This document shows, in pieces, positions 13,401 through 23,310 of a DNA stretch of 64,000 nucleotides. Every line of letters starts with the position of its first letter. Positions within the stretch are counted from its first letter, which is position 1. The notes under the pieces are model-generated. The model was not told where the DNA came from. It ran no database searches and saw only the letters and a program-made list of their open reading frames with translations. This stretch comes from Gordionus sp. m RMFG-2023 (lineage: Eukaryota; Nematomorpha; Gordioida; Chordodea; Parachordodidae), in contig NC_088775.1 of the NCBI RefSeq assembly GCF_954871325.1, positions 79,895,561 through 79,959,560 of the forward strand, read 5' to 3'. The translations under genes were made by a program, and so were the position numbers.

Positions 13401-13742
13401 GCTGCATTTGACGGAAACTTCAATTTGCTTAGCCAAATTATGGCATCTCTTCCGCACGCCATCCCTTGTCAAACCATTGTTTTCCGCGTAACTCGGGTCC
13501 AGAATATTGATTATCCTTTCCTTCAAACATTGGGCCAGTCTCTCGATGACAGCATGGTCTAAATGTTGCGTTGGCGACTGAGGGATTCGAGACTGATCAG
13601 GCTCGTGAAGACTTTTATTATTATTTTTGGCAGGGGAAACAAGGGGTACTGTAGATGGTTCAGGGGTAAAATGGGTGGCCACCCGTTGCTTTTTTCGGGA
13701 TAACGAAGAGGAAATAGATTCGAATGGTAACGTTTGCTTGAT
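1166..13742 (-). CDS. PHF3/DIDO1/SPOCD1-like gene (TFIIS-central plus SPOC domains), seven exons, both ends missing
   Basis: Assembled by eye from seven exons: 13742-13329, 9022-8870, 6511-6186, 5829-5184, 3466-3184, 2515-2405, 1461-1166. Every joint has GT...AG ends and compatible phases (0, 0, 2, 0, 1, 1), giving about 743 continuous codons. In order the product has an S/P-rich start, a TFIIS-central (TFS2M) domain split over exons 1-2 (LAKQIEVSVK...NLADPKNK then FFKVLSGEISPADLVKM), a Ser/Asn-rich linker, a SPOC-type region (KDFFVIPFNKE, HPLL, KFDGN...TLLGILV), and a proline-rich tail (ALPPPMPNLP). In known animals this domain pair belongs to nuclear RNA polymerase II-associated proteins of the PHF3/DIDO1 group, which bind the phosphorylated polymerase tail through SPOC. 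Those proteins normally carry a PHD finger before TFS2M; I found none. The start lies upstream of 13742 and was not located. The family call is an inference from motif order. Confidence 0.8.
1749..1864. mobile_element. hAT-type MITE, 116 bp, with 8-bp target duplication
   Basis: Starts gagagacctgca and ends aggtctctg, imperfect inverted ends of the hAT type. It is flanked on both sides by atagatat (1741-1748 and 1865-1872). The interior is A+T-rich with GC-rich patches (ggcctggcc, cccggcccg) that recur in related copies in this window. It lies in an intron of the PHF3-like gene. Confidence 0.85.
1954..2238. mobile_element. hAT-type MITE, 285 bp, same terminal family
   Basis: Left end cagagacctgcaggcc, right end gtaggtctctg, the same termini as the 1749-1864 copy. 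Flanking bases (tttctgtt and atttagaa) do not match, so either the duplication has decayed or the two ends come from different insertions. Confidence 0.55.
2405..2515 (-). CDS. Exon: C-terminal strand of SPOC domain
   Basis: A 111-bp exon reading KFDGNAEYPCTLLGILVTQ followed by TVDPLPEIEKAYEPIDS. It corresponds to the PFDGPG...LLLGLII strand that closes SPOC in PHF3 and DIDO1. Donor TCAG|GTAGCT. The acceptor ACAAG| has a weak pyrimidine tract but is the only AG that keeps frame. Confidence 0.75.
3184..3466 (-). CDS. Exon: central SPOC domain
   Basis: A 283-bp exon with a textbook acceptor (CTTTTCCTCTCTTAG|) and donor A|GTAATA. It reads IEMDILQINPLPNLLHQISS, then a helix (YLDISHFRQMITNLNQ), and VLKDFFVIPFNKETDIIHPL, which matches the VKD-x-Y-LIPL...HPL core of PHF3/DIDO1 SPOC domains. 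It ends in a one-base codon fragment that the next exon completes. Confidence 0.8.
3717..4393. mobile_element. Long foldback element, about 200-bp arms around a GC-richer core
   Basis: The left arm (3717-3911) and right arm (4187-4393) are imperfect inverted copies. For example, cactataaaatt, ggaaccataattat, gatgcat and cgtttgtggaagt recur inverted on the right. The 275-bp core (about 3912-4186) is less A+T-rich than the arms and differs from them. It contains most of a 75-codon plus-strand frame, which has no recognised domain. The element lies within the intron between the exons at 5184 and 3466. Confidence 0.75.
5184..5829 (-). CDS. Exon: Asn/Ser repeats and likely start of SPOC domain
   Basis: A 646-bp exon. 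It opens with SRRLADPRLKK, followed by four imperfect repeats of about 17 residues built on NLNQS or NLSQS. The following part, PPDPEPVNINGTLFFPDLSN, resembles the first strand of SPOC (normally W-x-G-x-I-x-M/F). After it comes an acidic and lysine-rich loop (about residues 140-170 of the exon) and IMADIAWDRSKDHL. Donor CGG|GTAATT. The large insert before the rest of SPOC is unusual. The plus-strand open frame over this exon is its antisense shadow. Confidence 0.75.
6186..6511 (-). CDS. Exon: Ser/Thr-rich linker of PHF3-like protein
   Basis: A 326-bp exon without ATG. It begins ENFKIPHLTKFPSSRKPQ and ends ...EEQASIVAD plus AG of a split Ser codon. Acceptor CATTATTTAG|, donor GATAG|GTATTG. The middle is rich in Ser, Thr, Asn and Lys and is probably disordered. 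The split codon is completed correctly by the next exon, giving DSRRLADPRLKK across the joint. Confidence 0.7.
8370..8827. mobile_element. Two tandem MITEs with AGTAAA(C/T)GCGTT ends
   Basis: Copy 1 is about 8370-8577 and copy 2 about 8602-8827. Each has inverted ends of about 28 bp; for example agtaaatgcgttatgttcaa on the left of copy 1 is mirrored by accgcttgaacaaaacgcgt and the following tttact at the right of copy 2. The right halves of both copies also align directly (tcgatagcgtta / tcgacagcgtta). The right end is about 43 bp from the splice donor of the exon ending at 8870. Confidence 0.65.
8870..9022 (-). CDS. Exon: C-terminal half of TFIIS-central domain
   Basis: A 153-bp phase-0 exon of the PHF3-like gene, too short for an ORF list. 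It reads IFFKVLSGEISPADLVKMTQ, which continues directly from DPKNK of the previous exon and matches the conserved second half of TFS2M (V-x-x-GEI-x-P-x-x-LV-x-M). Acceptor GAATTAAG|, donor AAA|GTAAAA. A tandem pair of MITEs ends about 40 bp from the donor. Confidence 0.85.
10015..10230 (-). other. Orphan GC-richer open frame inside an intron
   Basis: Reading the minus strand, an open frame begins HTPISELEACNGRVFNPTHH and continues QLSLRDEEFKNTADILRSEF. It looks more like protein than the surrounding intron, and an AG precedes it (TTTAGTTAG|). The flanking TFS2M exons join perfectly without it, so it cannot be a constitutive exon in this frame. It could be an alternative exon, a nested gene or a relic. 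Confidence 0.3.
10755..10834. mobile_element. Fragment of GC-rich hAT-type MITE
   Basis: The right end gcaggtctctg (to 10834) is preceded by acccggaccgggcc, the same GC-rich patch and terminus as the 1749 copy. No left end or target duplication was found. A hAT-like start, cagggcttcgaaccga, lies upstream at 10584 and has no visible partner. Confidence 0.5.
11640..11880 (+). pseudogene. Decayed hAT transposase, C-terminal dimerisation region
   Basis: The plus strand reads QLFVKYNVALIPSAPVESSF then SLEILFMKRNA before a stop. This is the hAT C-terminal signature (alPSSAPVERlFSlgg...KRN). Degenerate coding sequence extends upstream to about 11280 with stops and frameshifts. It lies inside an intron of the minus-strand PHF3-like gene, in the opposite orientation. 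Confidence 0.7.
12240..12802 (+). pseudogene. Decayed hAT transposase, N-terminal to mid region, with right terminus
   Basis: Fragments FTDCTAYLLSILFPNSKIAK and NIKCRRKNS, then LKDLKENIPFS and SNKGNIK in shifting frames, match the hAT block 'FPDSKIAKNFSCGRTK...NVLAP...DASNKGN'. Stops and frameshifts are frequent. The sequence ends at ctggcaaccctg (to 12802), a typical hAT right end. No matching left end was found upstream. Confidence 0.65.
13030..13328. other. Intron sequence with short GC-rich palindromes
   Basis: Contains acccgttcgcacgggt, a short perfect-stem palindrome, and a GC-rich stretch ending aacggccgccattttaatca. It is next to the donor of the exon at 13329. No gene or complete element is visible. 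Confidence 0.35.
13329..13742 (-). CDS. Exon: N-terminal half of TFIIS-central domain
   Basis: Exon of the PHF3-like gene, 138 codons, phase 0 at both ends. The acceptor is ...TTCAACTAG and the donor AAG|GTGATT. A Pro/Ser-rich stretch with a basic SRKKQR cluster (possible nuclear signal) precedes the helical part: HAVIERLAQCLKERIINIL, then LTRDGVRKRCHNLAKQIEVS and a C-terminal YNLADPKNK. The last element is the NLKDPKN signature of TFS2M domains. No ATG opens the frame near the 5' end, so upstream exons are expected. Confidence 0.8.
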
Positions 13743-14238
13743 CTAGTTGAATATAAAATAATAAATAATTACATCTACAACAATATCTACAATTAGTTAC
13801 AAAAATTTTCATGACATTCTTGAATTTTCTATTATTATCCTTTATTTTGTAATCTAAAACTTCCAAAGGTGATCACTATCTTTATCTTGAACCATTAAGT
13901 AAATTCCCGCAAAATCCTATAATAAATGCTTATTATATATTTTTAACTAAAACCTGCTCTTACGCGGCTCAGTGATTCATTGTATTGTGTGGTATAATGT
14001 TAGTAATAAATATTTTACAAAAATAATATCGGATATTGCCTCCGGTACCAAATCGCTGCCGGATATTAAAGATTGAAATCCGGTTTTTAAAAATAACTTG
14101 TCCTCTCTAAACTATTAATTATTTCGTACCCCTCCTAATCCTGCAGCTTTTCTCTCTGTATTTTTAATCCCTAGAATGGTTATTAAGAATTGTCAGAAAT
14201 ATTAGAAATTAAAAATTAATTTTTGTTTGAAAAAAAAT

Positions 14239-14300
14239 CAGGGTTGGCAAAAATCATTTTATAAAAAATAAATAAAATCAACTCATTTAATTATATCATA
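14239..14300 (+). mobile_element. Solo hAT left terminus (CAGGGTTGGCA)
   Basis: Begins cagggttggcaaaaatcatt, a typical hAT end and close to the inverse of the terminus at 12802. No right end in the proper orientation was found downstream, so this is a fragment. Confidence 0.4.
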
Positions 14301-15109
14301 ATTATTTAAATCAAATTTTATAATAGAATAAAAATATGCCTGGTAAATAAATAACTCCAAAGTTATTAATTATACATCCAGTTATTAAACATCGGTTTAT
14401 CTGTGGAATATGAATACGCCATTGTTAAGATATTTTATGTTATAATTATCAATATTTGCCTATTTATAAAATAATTTTGATAATTCTGAGTATATAATTT
14501 ATAATTTTTAAATGTTAACAATGTTTCTTCTCGTTACTTTAAAATTAAACTTATAACTAAAAATAAAATTAATGTTTAAATCTGCATCTAAATTATCAAT
14601 ATTAGAAAAATTATTTAACTCTTTAAATTATATTTAAATTATACCAATATTAAAATGATTTTTATAGGAGTTTATTATAGTAAAACAATCATGATTAAGA
14701 CAACATGCAGTCATTTATAAAATATAAAACGTAGCGATTAATTAAAACCTACATGCCAAATATAGTAAAACAAATTGTATTATTTCGGAAAAAAACAATA
14801 ATTAAATAAAATACAAAATAGATTTACATCATGATTTTTATTCAAAATTATCATTGATTTCATTTATTTTTGAATTATTTCTTATGATTTATATATGACA
14901 TTATACCCCTTTTTGATATAATTTTAATCTTTTTACCAAGTATAAATATATATATATTACAAAGTCACATTATTAGAGGGATATATAATATAGCCCGACG
15001 CCGACTATTAGATGCGGTGAGCTCATAAATAACTTTAAATAAAACACAAAAACTTGTATTAAAATATTTATAATAAATTAATATATACTAGTAAACTCAA
15101 GTTGAAACT

Positions 15110-15320
15110 GATGTGCTAGCATTTTGGAAATGCAAAGGGATATAATCACTCGATTTATCAATATTTGCTAAGGAAATACTTTGCGTCTACCAGCACCACA
15201 AGTGAATGTACTTTATCTGTTGCTAGTTTGATATTGAATTTAAAAAGATCTTCATTATCTCCAGATAACTTGGGATAACATTATATTTATACAATAACTA
15301 CAATAATATATTCTGATACA
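15110..15320 (+). pseudogene. Decayed hAT-Ac-type transposase C-terminus
   Basis: One plus-strand frame reads LLRKYFASTSTTSECTLSVA then SLILNLKRSSLSPDNLG, matching the hAT C-terminal motif 'laRKYLaipaTSapSERvFS...kRsrLsPdnv'. FWKCKGI just upstream fits the usual 'yWk' of this region. The frame shifts between the two parts. The rest of the transposase is not visible. Confidence 0.65.
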
Positions 15321-16060
15321 AATTTAATTTGTACATTTGTGTAAAATGAGTCTATGTATCCATGCGCAATTCTTCGATCATGTTGTTATGCATTGCTTAA
15401 GCTGATGATTAATTATTTATATTTGTTAAAGATATTTTATAAAACATTTATAAATTTTTATAAGAATTTATATTCATATTTTGTTTGGTTTGGATGTATT
15501 ATAACATTTTGATTTTTATTAATTTTGCTGGCAATAATATGCAAACAAATTTACACTGTTTGTCAGAGCGCCGCCGGTATAAAAATGCAAACGCGTCGCT
15601 CTATCGAGATTTTAGAAATTCATAAATAAATATTTAGTTTGATATAATAATTAACTTAAAATAAAATTATGAAATACAATTTTTTTATTTATTTATTTTA
15701 TATTTCAGTTCTAAAGCAGTATCCAGGTTCGTTTTATTTCTAAACAGCAGGCTGCTTAGCCAGCTATATAGCTTCCTCTAAAGCCTTGACTATATAAATT
15801 TATATAAGTAGTAACGTCTTTGTTTTATTTGTATAGAAAAAAATAATGAAACGGCAAATAATATTTATTTAAATGTACATATATAAAACAACCCAAAAAA
15901 GGGCAGGGCGTTCAAGTTCAAAATCGGTTTAGCCCATTAAAAAATAAGGCGAACAGGATAAGGCCTAAAGAAAATGTAAAATTTTACGAGTGAAATTTTA
16001 AAAAATAAATAAATATAGGAAACCTCTTATACAAAAATCTTGATTAAGCCACTGATTCCG

Positions 16061-16188
16061 CCTAAGGCCGTTTATATTTAGCACGAAATACCGCGATGTC
16101 TCTAAAAGATACGTAATAAATTATTGTTAATGATGAATACATCGTTTGAGCGACGTGGCTATTTCGCGCTTATTTAAACGAGACCTAA
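16061..16188. mobile_element. 128-bp hairpin MITE
   Basis: The left arm cctaaggccgtttatattta followed by gcacgaaatacc is mirrored by tatttcgcgcttatttaaac and gagacctaag at the right. The stem is about 35 bp with several mismatches. No clear target duplication was found. Confidence 0.6.
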
Positions 16189-16956
16189 GAGTCATATTTT
16201 GAAAAAATTAATAAAAGCAAAAGTACTCGGTTAACTATTGAAAAACAAAAATGGTTCGGGATTAGATATATACGTAAAATATGGATCCGAAATTAAAATA
16301 AGACTCAATAAATTGAATTATCAAACTTTTTTTTAAAAAAAAATATAATTACCTCATGAATGGGGGCTATTTTGGCGTCGATTTCTTTTTTCTTGAAGCT
16401 TGTAACGGAATCGCCTAATTTATAAAATTTGATAGTTTTAAGCATTTATCAATGCGTAGTAGAACATATTTAAAAATTATCGATAAAATCGGATGTATAT
16501 ATATTTTCTTTTATCACTTTAGTATAACGTATAAGTTTATTTTATTATTATATTAAAAGATAAGGTAAGGCTATATTCAAATTTGTTTATTTAAATAATG
16601 GCAATTTTTTTACTTTAGAAGATAAAAATAAATAAATATATGAAAATAAATAAATGCTTTAAAAGGAATAGCTCAATTCAGGCGGGGGCAACTTGCGCAA
16701 AATATTTTTTCGGGTCAGACAATTTGTGTTTTTCGAGCGGGATAATATCTAATAATGCACATTTTGATTTTTCTTAATTTCACGGAAAACCTGTATAAAC
16801 TATTTTTGGACCGGATTGAGTCGAAAACCCTTATTAAAAATTTTCAGGGACCAGTCCAGACCGACCATTACTAATAGACGTGTATAATCGATACTACGGT
16901 TTAGATGTAGCGGAGATCTGCAAACCCGGCGCATAAAATTATAATTTTAAAATTGG

Positions 16957-17161
16957 GACTGTTGTTAATGTTCGAGCCACTTTTAAAAACGGCGAACTCA
17001 ATATTTTATCCAGAAATATTACGCAAGCCTAAAGATTTTGCTCATAGGTTTGGATAACTATTAGCGAAATTTCGATGCTTAGGTAATATTTTTCTGGCTA
17101 AAATTGCGCCTGCCGTTTCCAATAATCGGCTGAAATCAAGTTGTTCAACAACACTTGTTAT
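16957..17161. mobile_element. Hairpin MITE, diverged copy of the 50,084 family
   Basis: Shares with the 50084-50306 element the order tgttgttaa, gagccacttttaaaaacggc, gaactcaatatttt, aagcct and its inverse aggtaatatttttctggct, ending ttcaacaacact. Flanking duplications are not recognisable. Confidence 0.6.
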
Positions 17162-17199
17162 GACCGAAATAACAAAACAATTAATTATAAACAGGAGTC

Positions 17200-18567
17200 A
17201 AATTTAAAAAGATATCAGTTTAAAAAAATCAAATGGTTGATCATTTAGCATTCATTCGCTTCTCGTATTTTTGAATTCCTATTAGAAACTATTTACAAAA
17301 TTATTTTAAAAACTCAGGGCGAACCAAACAAAAAAAAAATTAAGAGACGATAATTTTTTTCTAAATCCAGTCTAATTTTTTGATTGGCATTTTTATAACT
17401 TTAGCCATAGAATGCTCTATACCACGAATAATAAATATATCGACTATTCATACGAATAATAAAATTTACATACATTATTTTAGTTTCAGTACCAGCTAAA
17501 ATGGTGGATAGTGCGTCTCTAGTTTGAAATATAAATTCTCGCTTAAATTTTTTTCATAAAAAACTGGGTAACATTCTAAAAACTTTCAAAATGATGTAAG
17601 GAAATTTTGAAAAACAAAAACGATTAATTTACAATTTATTATATATATTCATTTCTATTCGATTCGTGGAGTAGGTTTTCTATACTATACTATTTATTAT
17701 TGGATGAACTAGAAACAATCTAAATTAATTGATATTTTTAATTAAACGATGATAGATATAATAAATATAGGAAAACAGTTACAACAACGGTTTTATCTGA
17801 ATTATTGACACAAACCTTACAAGATTAATTCGAATATCTTCTCGTCTAATAAATAATTATTTATGTTTATAAGCATATTCCATGAATATTAACATCGCGG
17901 ATTATGCAAAAAATAAACATAAGCAGAGCACACCCAATCCTCTCAAAAAAATTTCGTCCCATTTAACCGTTGTCCGAAAATAATTTGAATGAAAAAAGAT
18001 TGATCATGGACGACTACGATTAGATGTGGCACAAAAAATATAGAATTACAAGTTACAAGTTGGAGACAAATATTACATGGCCAATAATGATATTTGATAG
18101 TTACTAGAAGAGTACAAGCATAATTTTAGAAAAACTATTTTATATTGGATATTATGTGTAGTTATGCTATTAGCATTATAAAGATTAAAATGTGCTCGAA
18201 TTAAAACCAACCTACTAACGATTTTATACTAATGGTAGATGCGTCAATCGCTGATTTTCACCCTAATTACATTTGCCGAAGTTTATTCCTTGACTCATAA
18301 TTATTAATTTATTGTCTGAAGGCAAAATTGAATTGTAAGTGATTCTGGATATCAAAATAACGTGCAAACTTGTAATTTAGCGTATGGACTATTATTTCTT
18401 AGGAAAGAAAATGTTTTTTATATCCATGAAATTGGTAATAAATAGTTTTAATCAAGATAGTTTTTTTAAAAGAAATTAAGTCCGGCCCGTAGTTTATTTC
18501 TAATTTTGTGTTTAGACGAGCTTGTCCAATGGACCGTATGCGGACTTCTAATACAAGGTCAAACTAG
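17200..18567. other. A+T-rich DNA, nothing recognised
   Basis: No coding block with splice context, repeat or RNA gene could be supported before the piggyBac end at 18572. Confidence 0.4.
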
Positions 18568-19121
18568 TTAACCCATTAATGGCCAACTTTGATTTTTCAT
18601 ATATAAATTTTTTGAATTGAAAATTTCACATATGATTCTTATAGCTCGAAGATTGTACTATAATATAAATTGAAGTTAGACAATTTGAACTATTAAAATG
18701 CCAAATGTTCTAGGCTCCCTCGATGAAAAGTATTATTTTTTTAATGCAATTAGCATAAATTTATTTCTTGATGCCTTAACCTATTTTAATTAATTTTGGT
18801 CTACCATTCTTTGGGTTTATAATTCTTGTTTTTTACTGTACCATTTATGCAACGTTGACCACATAAGGGTTCAAAAAAAGCAATTTTTCTAAAAAAAATT
18901 ATATAAAAAAAATTTGGCATAATTATAACTTTTTGTCTATATTCTTTCTTACTAAACAAAAATACTATTTTTTCATCATAATATTTTTATTATTTTTAAA
19001 AAAAATCCAGAAAATTCATAATTTTATTCATATGCTCTCATTATATTTTTTCATTTGAATAAATAAATGATTTATTATCATCTTATATTTGCCCTATTTT
19101 TAATATTAAAATATTATATCC

Positions 19122-19639
19122 ATGCTTTTCGATGAAAACCCTGTTTATAAAACAGATGTTCTAATTATACCTCCTAATGCTGCTTTAGTTAGCGATGAAA
19201 AAGATTTTGATGAAAACGATCTAAATGAAACACCACAACTTCCACTAGATACTGCAGGGGAGATCAAAATCCAATATCCAGCAGACATTGATATTAGAAA
19301 CCTCAATATCTACAAAAATTAAATTTCTAAATAATTTAAAATGGGAAAAAATTGATCCAATTTACACATCGAGGCCTACTGATAATGAATTATTATCGAA
19401 TTTCAATTTGATCGGAAAAACTCTAATAGAAATATTTGAATTATTTTTTGATCACGAAATGTATTCACTGCTTGTGATCACATAATTATTCCAAACAAAC
19501 AATAGACCAGTCAGAGATGAAAAGATTTATAGGAATTCTTTTGCTGACTGAATATAACTCCTTATTGCAAGAAGGAATGTATTGGTCAAATGACAATGAT
19601 ATTACTATACCAATCGTTAGCAATTCCATGGCACAACAT
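19122..19639 (+). pseudogene. piggyBac transposase, 5' part
   Basis: Begins with an acidic N-terminus (MLFDENPVYKTDVLIIPPNA) typical of piggyBac-derived transposases. It continues in shifted frames through a WEKIDPIYTSRP-like segment, then KRFIGILLLTEYNSLLQEGM and YWSNDNDITIPIVSNSM, matching the conserved 'GILLLSGY...r-x-x-mYWs-x-d-x-x-x-pivs-x-sM' block. At least two frameshifts and a stop precede that block. The reading frame stops at the hAT insertion point (19640) and resumes after 22135. Confidence 0.88.
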
Positions 19640-22135
19640 CAGGGCCGTAGTCACGAAGGAGGGGGCAGCCCCCCCTCCAAAAAAAATTTTGGCCCCCAAA
19701 CCTGCCCCCCAAATTAAAAAGAATTTTTGTAATTGATTATTTTTATATTCTTAAAATAAATTTTAAATATTTATATAAAAAACATGTCTTGTTTGTAAAT
19801 TTCTTCCTATCCTGTTTTATTTTTATCCAATAATAAATCATTATTCATTCATATTTTATCATTTTCATGTGTGTATAAAGTTATATAGGCACTTAATTAT
19901 AACGTTTAAATTGTACTTATTTCAATGATAATTATTTTATTTATTATGGTTCAATCACAATATTATTATCTTTTGAAGGTCTCTGATATAGATCTGGGTG
20001 CAAATTAAAAAACCTGGATTTTCTGAAGCGAATTAAATTATCAAATCTAAGGAAACAAATTGATACCGATCCGTAAATTTTTATTAAAATAAAAAAGGTT
20101 CTTATTAAATTTTGATAAAATTTCGTAATTATTGTGCAGTGTTGCTAAACAGCTCGATTTGGGCCGATTTTTAAAAATGGTCCGATAAAGATCTTAGACA
20201 AAATAATATTATATAAACCCGATATAACCAGTTATTTAAAATAGCTTGAATATTTTAGCATTATAAAGAAAATACTGAGATAACAATTTTGGTAGGCCAA
20301 CAAATCAACCGTAATCTTTACGATCTTAAATCAAGAATTCATGATATTTCTTAATATAAAGGAGCTATCTTTTGGGACTGGTTCAACAAAGATTACGGAT
20401 GCTGCAAATGTAGAAAACATAATTTATTCTTTCTGGACTATTTATAGCAGTTTTCATACACCATCCAAAAAGATCCTGAATTAAATAAAATTACGAAATT
20501 TATATACAAAAATACGCGATATACATCATCCAGATTTAAAACGAAGTAATATCTATAATGGTAGATATGGTGCTTGATTATATTTCAGATAAATATAATA
20601 AAGGTGAGATGCCTTTTATTTTGTCTTAAGGCTGATGTGACAAAAGATGCACCAGGTTGTGAAAACCTGAGCATAATTATATATATTTTTTTCTGGAGAA
20701 GTCCAAGAAAATTTAAAAGGGATTAATAATTTACAGTGTCTTTCTGCTGAAAGCGTTACTAGTTGCATTTTAAAGCAACTTAATGAGTAAAATATTAATT
20801 CAACGAATATGATAAACCAGGCATATGATGGTGCAAACGTTATGTCTGGCCGAAATGGAGTGCAAACCCTACTTCAAAAAAAAATTAATAAAAAAGTTCC
20901 TTTTATGCATTGCTACAACCACATGTTGCATCTTGTGGTTCAAAATTGGTATAATAATATTGTTATCATTTCTAATTTTTTTAATTTATTCAATGGATTG
21001 CATAATTTTTTAGGCGGTTTAACGTAACCTGTAAATATGCAGGCCATAAGAGACTTTTAGACCAGAGATGGACTGGTCATTTAGAAACATCTAGTATTAT
21101 TTATGTTCATTTTGAGGCTATTGGTGAAGTATTAGTTTACTTTTCTATTAGAACTCTTAATTCAGAGGTTTCCACTCATGATTCTGTCAAAGCCTCTGGA
21201 CTTTTATCTCAATACGTTAATATTAATTACGCCAATATAAATTATGTTATATTAGCCATTATAATTTATGAGATAAGTGGAGGCTAAAAATTGTATTGAT
21301 TCCACGATCAATATATTTAAAAAATATAAAAAGCAATAATTCTATTAATTTGATTTAGAATAAGGCTGAAAAACTTTTAGCAAAATTTAATCTCACTCCC
21401 CACGAATCATCAAGCGTATGTAAAACGCCTATAAATTTCCAAGATTTTTTAGTCGAAACCAAATTACAATTTGATTGCGAAAAAGACTCCAATCGGAGTT
21501 CTTTAAAATGGAATTATTATGAAATTATTTATTACTTTGTTGATAATTTTTTAGATAGATTTACACACGATGATTATAATCTTCTAGTTTTAATGCATTG
21601 TCCCCTTTTGATAGTGATTATTTTATATTGTACAAAATAGCCCGATTAGAATAATTGTTAAACTTAAATAAGGAACTTTACATCATGAAATGAAAATAGC
21701 TAAAGGATTATTAGCTGTAGAAGTTAAAGAAACACATAATTTTGAAAATATCCAAAGATATGTATAAATGGTACTCAGCAGCCATCATCATTGGGGTACC
21801 AACGGCTTCTTGTGTGACTTCTTTCTATATAATAAAGAGTTCTATTGAGCACTAGAGGGTCGATGAAAGATCAAAATAAACAAAATTTAGTATTGATGGC
21901 TTATGAAAAAAAATTAACACAAAATTTATCCCTTAATTCATTTATGTTAAAACTTATAAAAATCGTCGTATTATATTATAGTATTATTTTTGTATGTTCA
22001 TATATAGTATTATTTTGTATTCATATAACAAATAATTTTTTAATAAAAATAGCAAAAAAATTCTATTAATGCTTAATTTGTTTTATTTAAAAAAAATAGT
22101 GGCCCCCTAACGGAAAATTCCTGGCTATGGCCCTG
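19640..22135 (+). mobile_element. hAT element (2,496 bp) nested in piggyBac, perfect 8-bp target duplication
   Basis: Left terminus cagggccgtagtcacga, right terminus ctggctatggccctg. Both flanks carry cacaacat (19632-19639 and 22136-22143). The ends continue into GC-rich subterminal tracts (gagggggcagcccccc at left, tggccccct at right). It carries a decayed plus-strand transposase and a fragment near 20140 that resembles the 50,084 MITE family. Confidence 0.95.
20340..21960 (+). pseudogene. Decayed hAT transposase (DUF4371/ZMYM1-like)
   Basis: In order: CLKADVTKDAPGCENLSIII (the 'DETrDvsgkEQlsi' block carrying a catalytic Asp), AESVTSCILKQLNE, NQAYDGANVMSGRNGVQTLL (the most conserved hAT block), FMHCYNHMLHLVVQNW, QRWTGHLETSS, and a C-terminal GVPTASCVTSFYIIKSS (the 'vsTaScERSFS-x-LK' dimerisation motif). 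Stops and frameshifts between the blocks show it is dead. The C-terminal motif has lost the ER of ERSF. Confidence 0.88.
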
Positions 22136-23310
22136 CACAACATTTTCACGATACCAAAAGGAATCTACATTTATCTAATAACTTAACTTTTGATAAAGAA
22201 GATAATCTTTATAAAATCAGCCCATATTTAAATTTACTAAATAAAAGTTTCAACAATTCGGTATATTTATAATTTATGCATAGATGAACAAATGACACCT
22301 TATCGAGGAATACCTTCCTGTCAAATGTTTATCAAAGGTAAATCAATTCGATTCGAATATAATTAGCCATTGCCTCCTACGATAAATATATTTGTATTTA
22401 ATATATATCAAGGTAAAAATAAAATCCTAATGGCTTCGAATCTTGGATTAGGAGGCATGGTTGTTACAACGATAAATATATATTTGTATTTAATATATAT
22501 CAAGGTAAAAATAAAAGCCCAATTTCGAATCTTGGATTAGGAGGCATGGTTGTTACAAATTTACTCAAAGTTGTCCAAGTACATTCTTTGCATTCTATTT
22601 AATTCGATAATTTTTTACATCTCTATGGCTTTTATCGCATTTGAAGCACCTTGGATTTTTGGCAACTAGGACTATACGAGAAAATAGACTTGAAAATTCT
22701 CCCCTAGAAACAATTAAAGCTATAGCAAAAAAAGATAGGGGAGACTACCGATTTGAAAAGACATGAAATATTTGTAGTTCGATGGAATGTTAGTTCAGTG
22801 GTAAAGTTGTATCAATGTAGCCCTCTATGCTCGTATCAAGATTCTCTCGAAAGATTTTCTCAAAAAATAAAAATTATAAAACCTAATCTAATAAATTCCC
22901 ATAATTCCTGATCTGTGCGATAACCTAGTGTCAACATTAAAAAAAAAATATGAGGTAAAAAATGGTGGTGGTCTAATCAATTTTATTGATATAGCAGTAG
23001 TAAATTCATGGAAGTTATGGAATCGAGAGAATCCTGATAATAAAATATCATTAACGTTTCGGTTGGAAATAACTATAACATTTTTGAAGACTCCCCTGGT
23101 AAAAAAAAAGATGAGTACAAGTAGAGTCCATCCTAGTCAATTTTCATCACTAAGTGAAACACTTGAAAATCTTATGGTCATTATGTTACAACTATTATCG
23201 ATAACAAAAGGCGACGTTGTAAGCTTTGCCATAGTCAGACAAGATATATATGTAATATGTATCAAATACCAATACATATTGATTGTTTAAAAAAATTTCA
23301 TAAAATATAA
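22136..23310 (+). pseudogene. piggyBac transposase, 3' part
   Basis: Resumes in frame across the target duplication (SNSMAQH|FHDTKRNLHLSNN) and carries, in shifting frames, CIDEQMTPYRG with the first catalytic Asp, YQGKNK...NLGLGGMVVTNLLK, DNFFTS with the second Asp, TRTIRENRLENSPLET, DRGDYRFEKT, and NFIDIAVVNSWKLWNRENP with the third Asp. It ends in a cysteine-rich finger (RRCKLCHSQTRYICNM...HIDCLKKFH), the piggyBac C-terminal domain. All three catalytic residues remain, but frameshifts, stops and an internal 90-bp duplication inactivate it. Confidence 0.9.
22381..22558 (+). repeat. Tandem duplication of about 90 bp inside piggyBac transposase
   Basis: Copies 22381-22470 and 22471-22558 share gataaatatat...ggattaggaggcatggttgt followed by tacaa with few differences. 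Because the copies have diverged slightly, the duplication is not brand new. Confidence 0.9.

Noticed and set aside
19976-19985. aaggtctctg, resembling the right end of the GC-rich MITE family
   Set aside because: No GC-rich interior or left end precedes it, so it may be a chance match.
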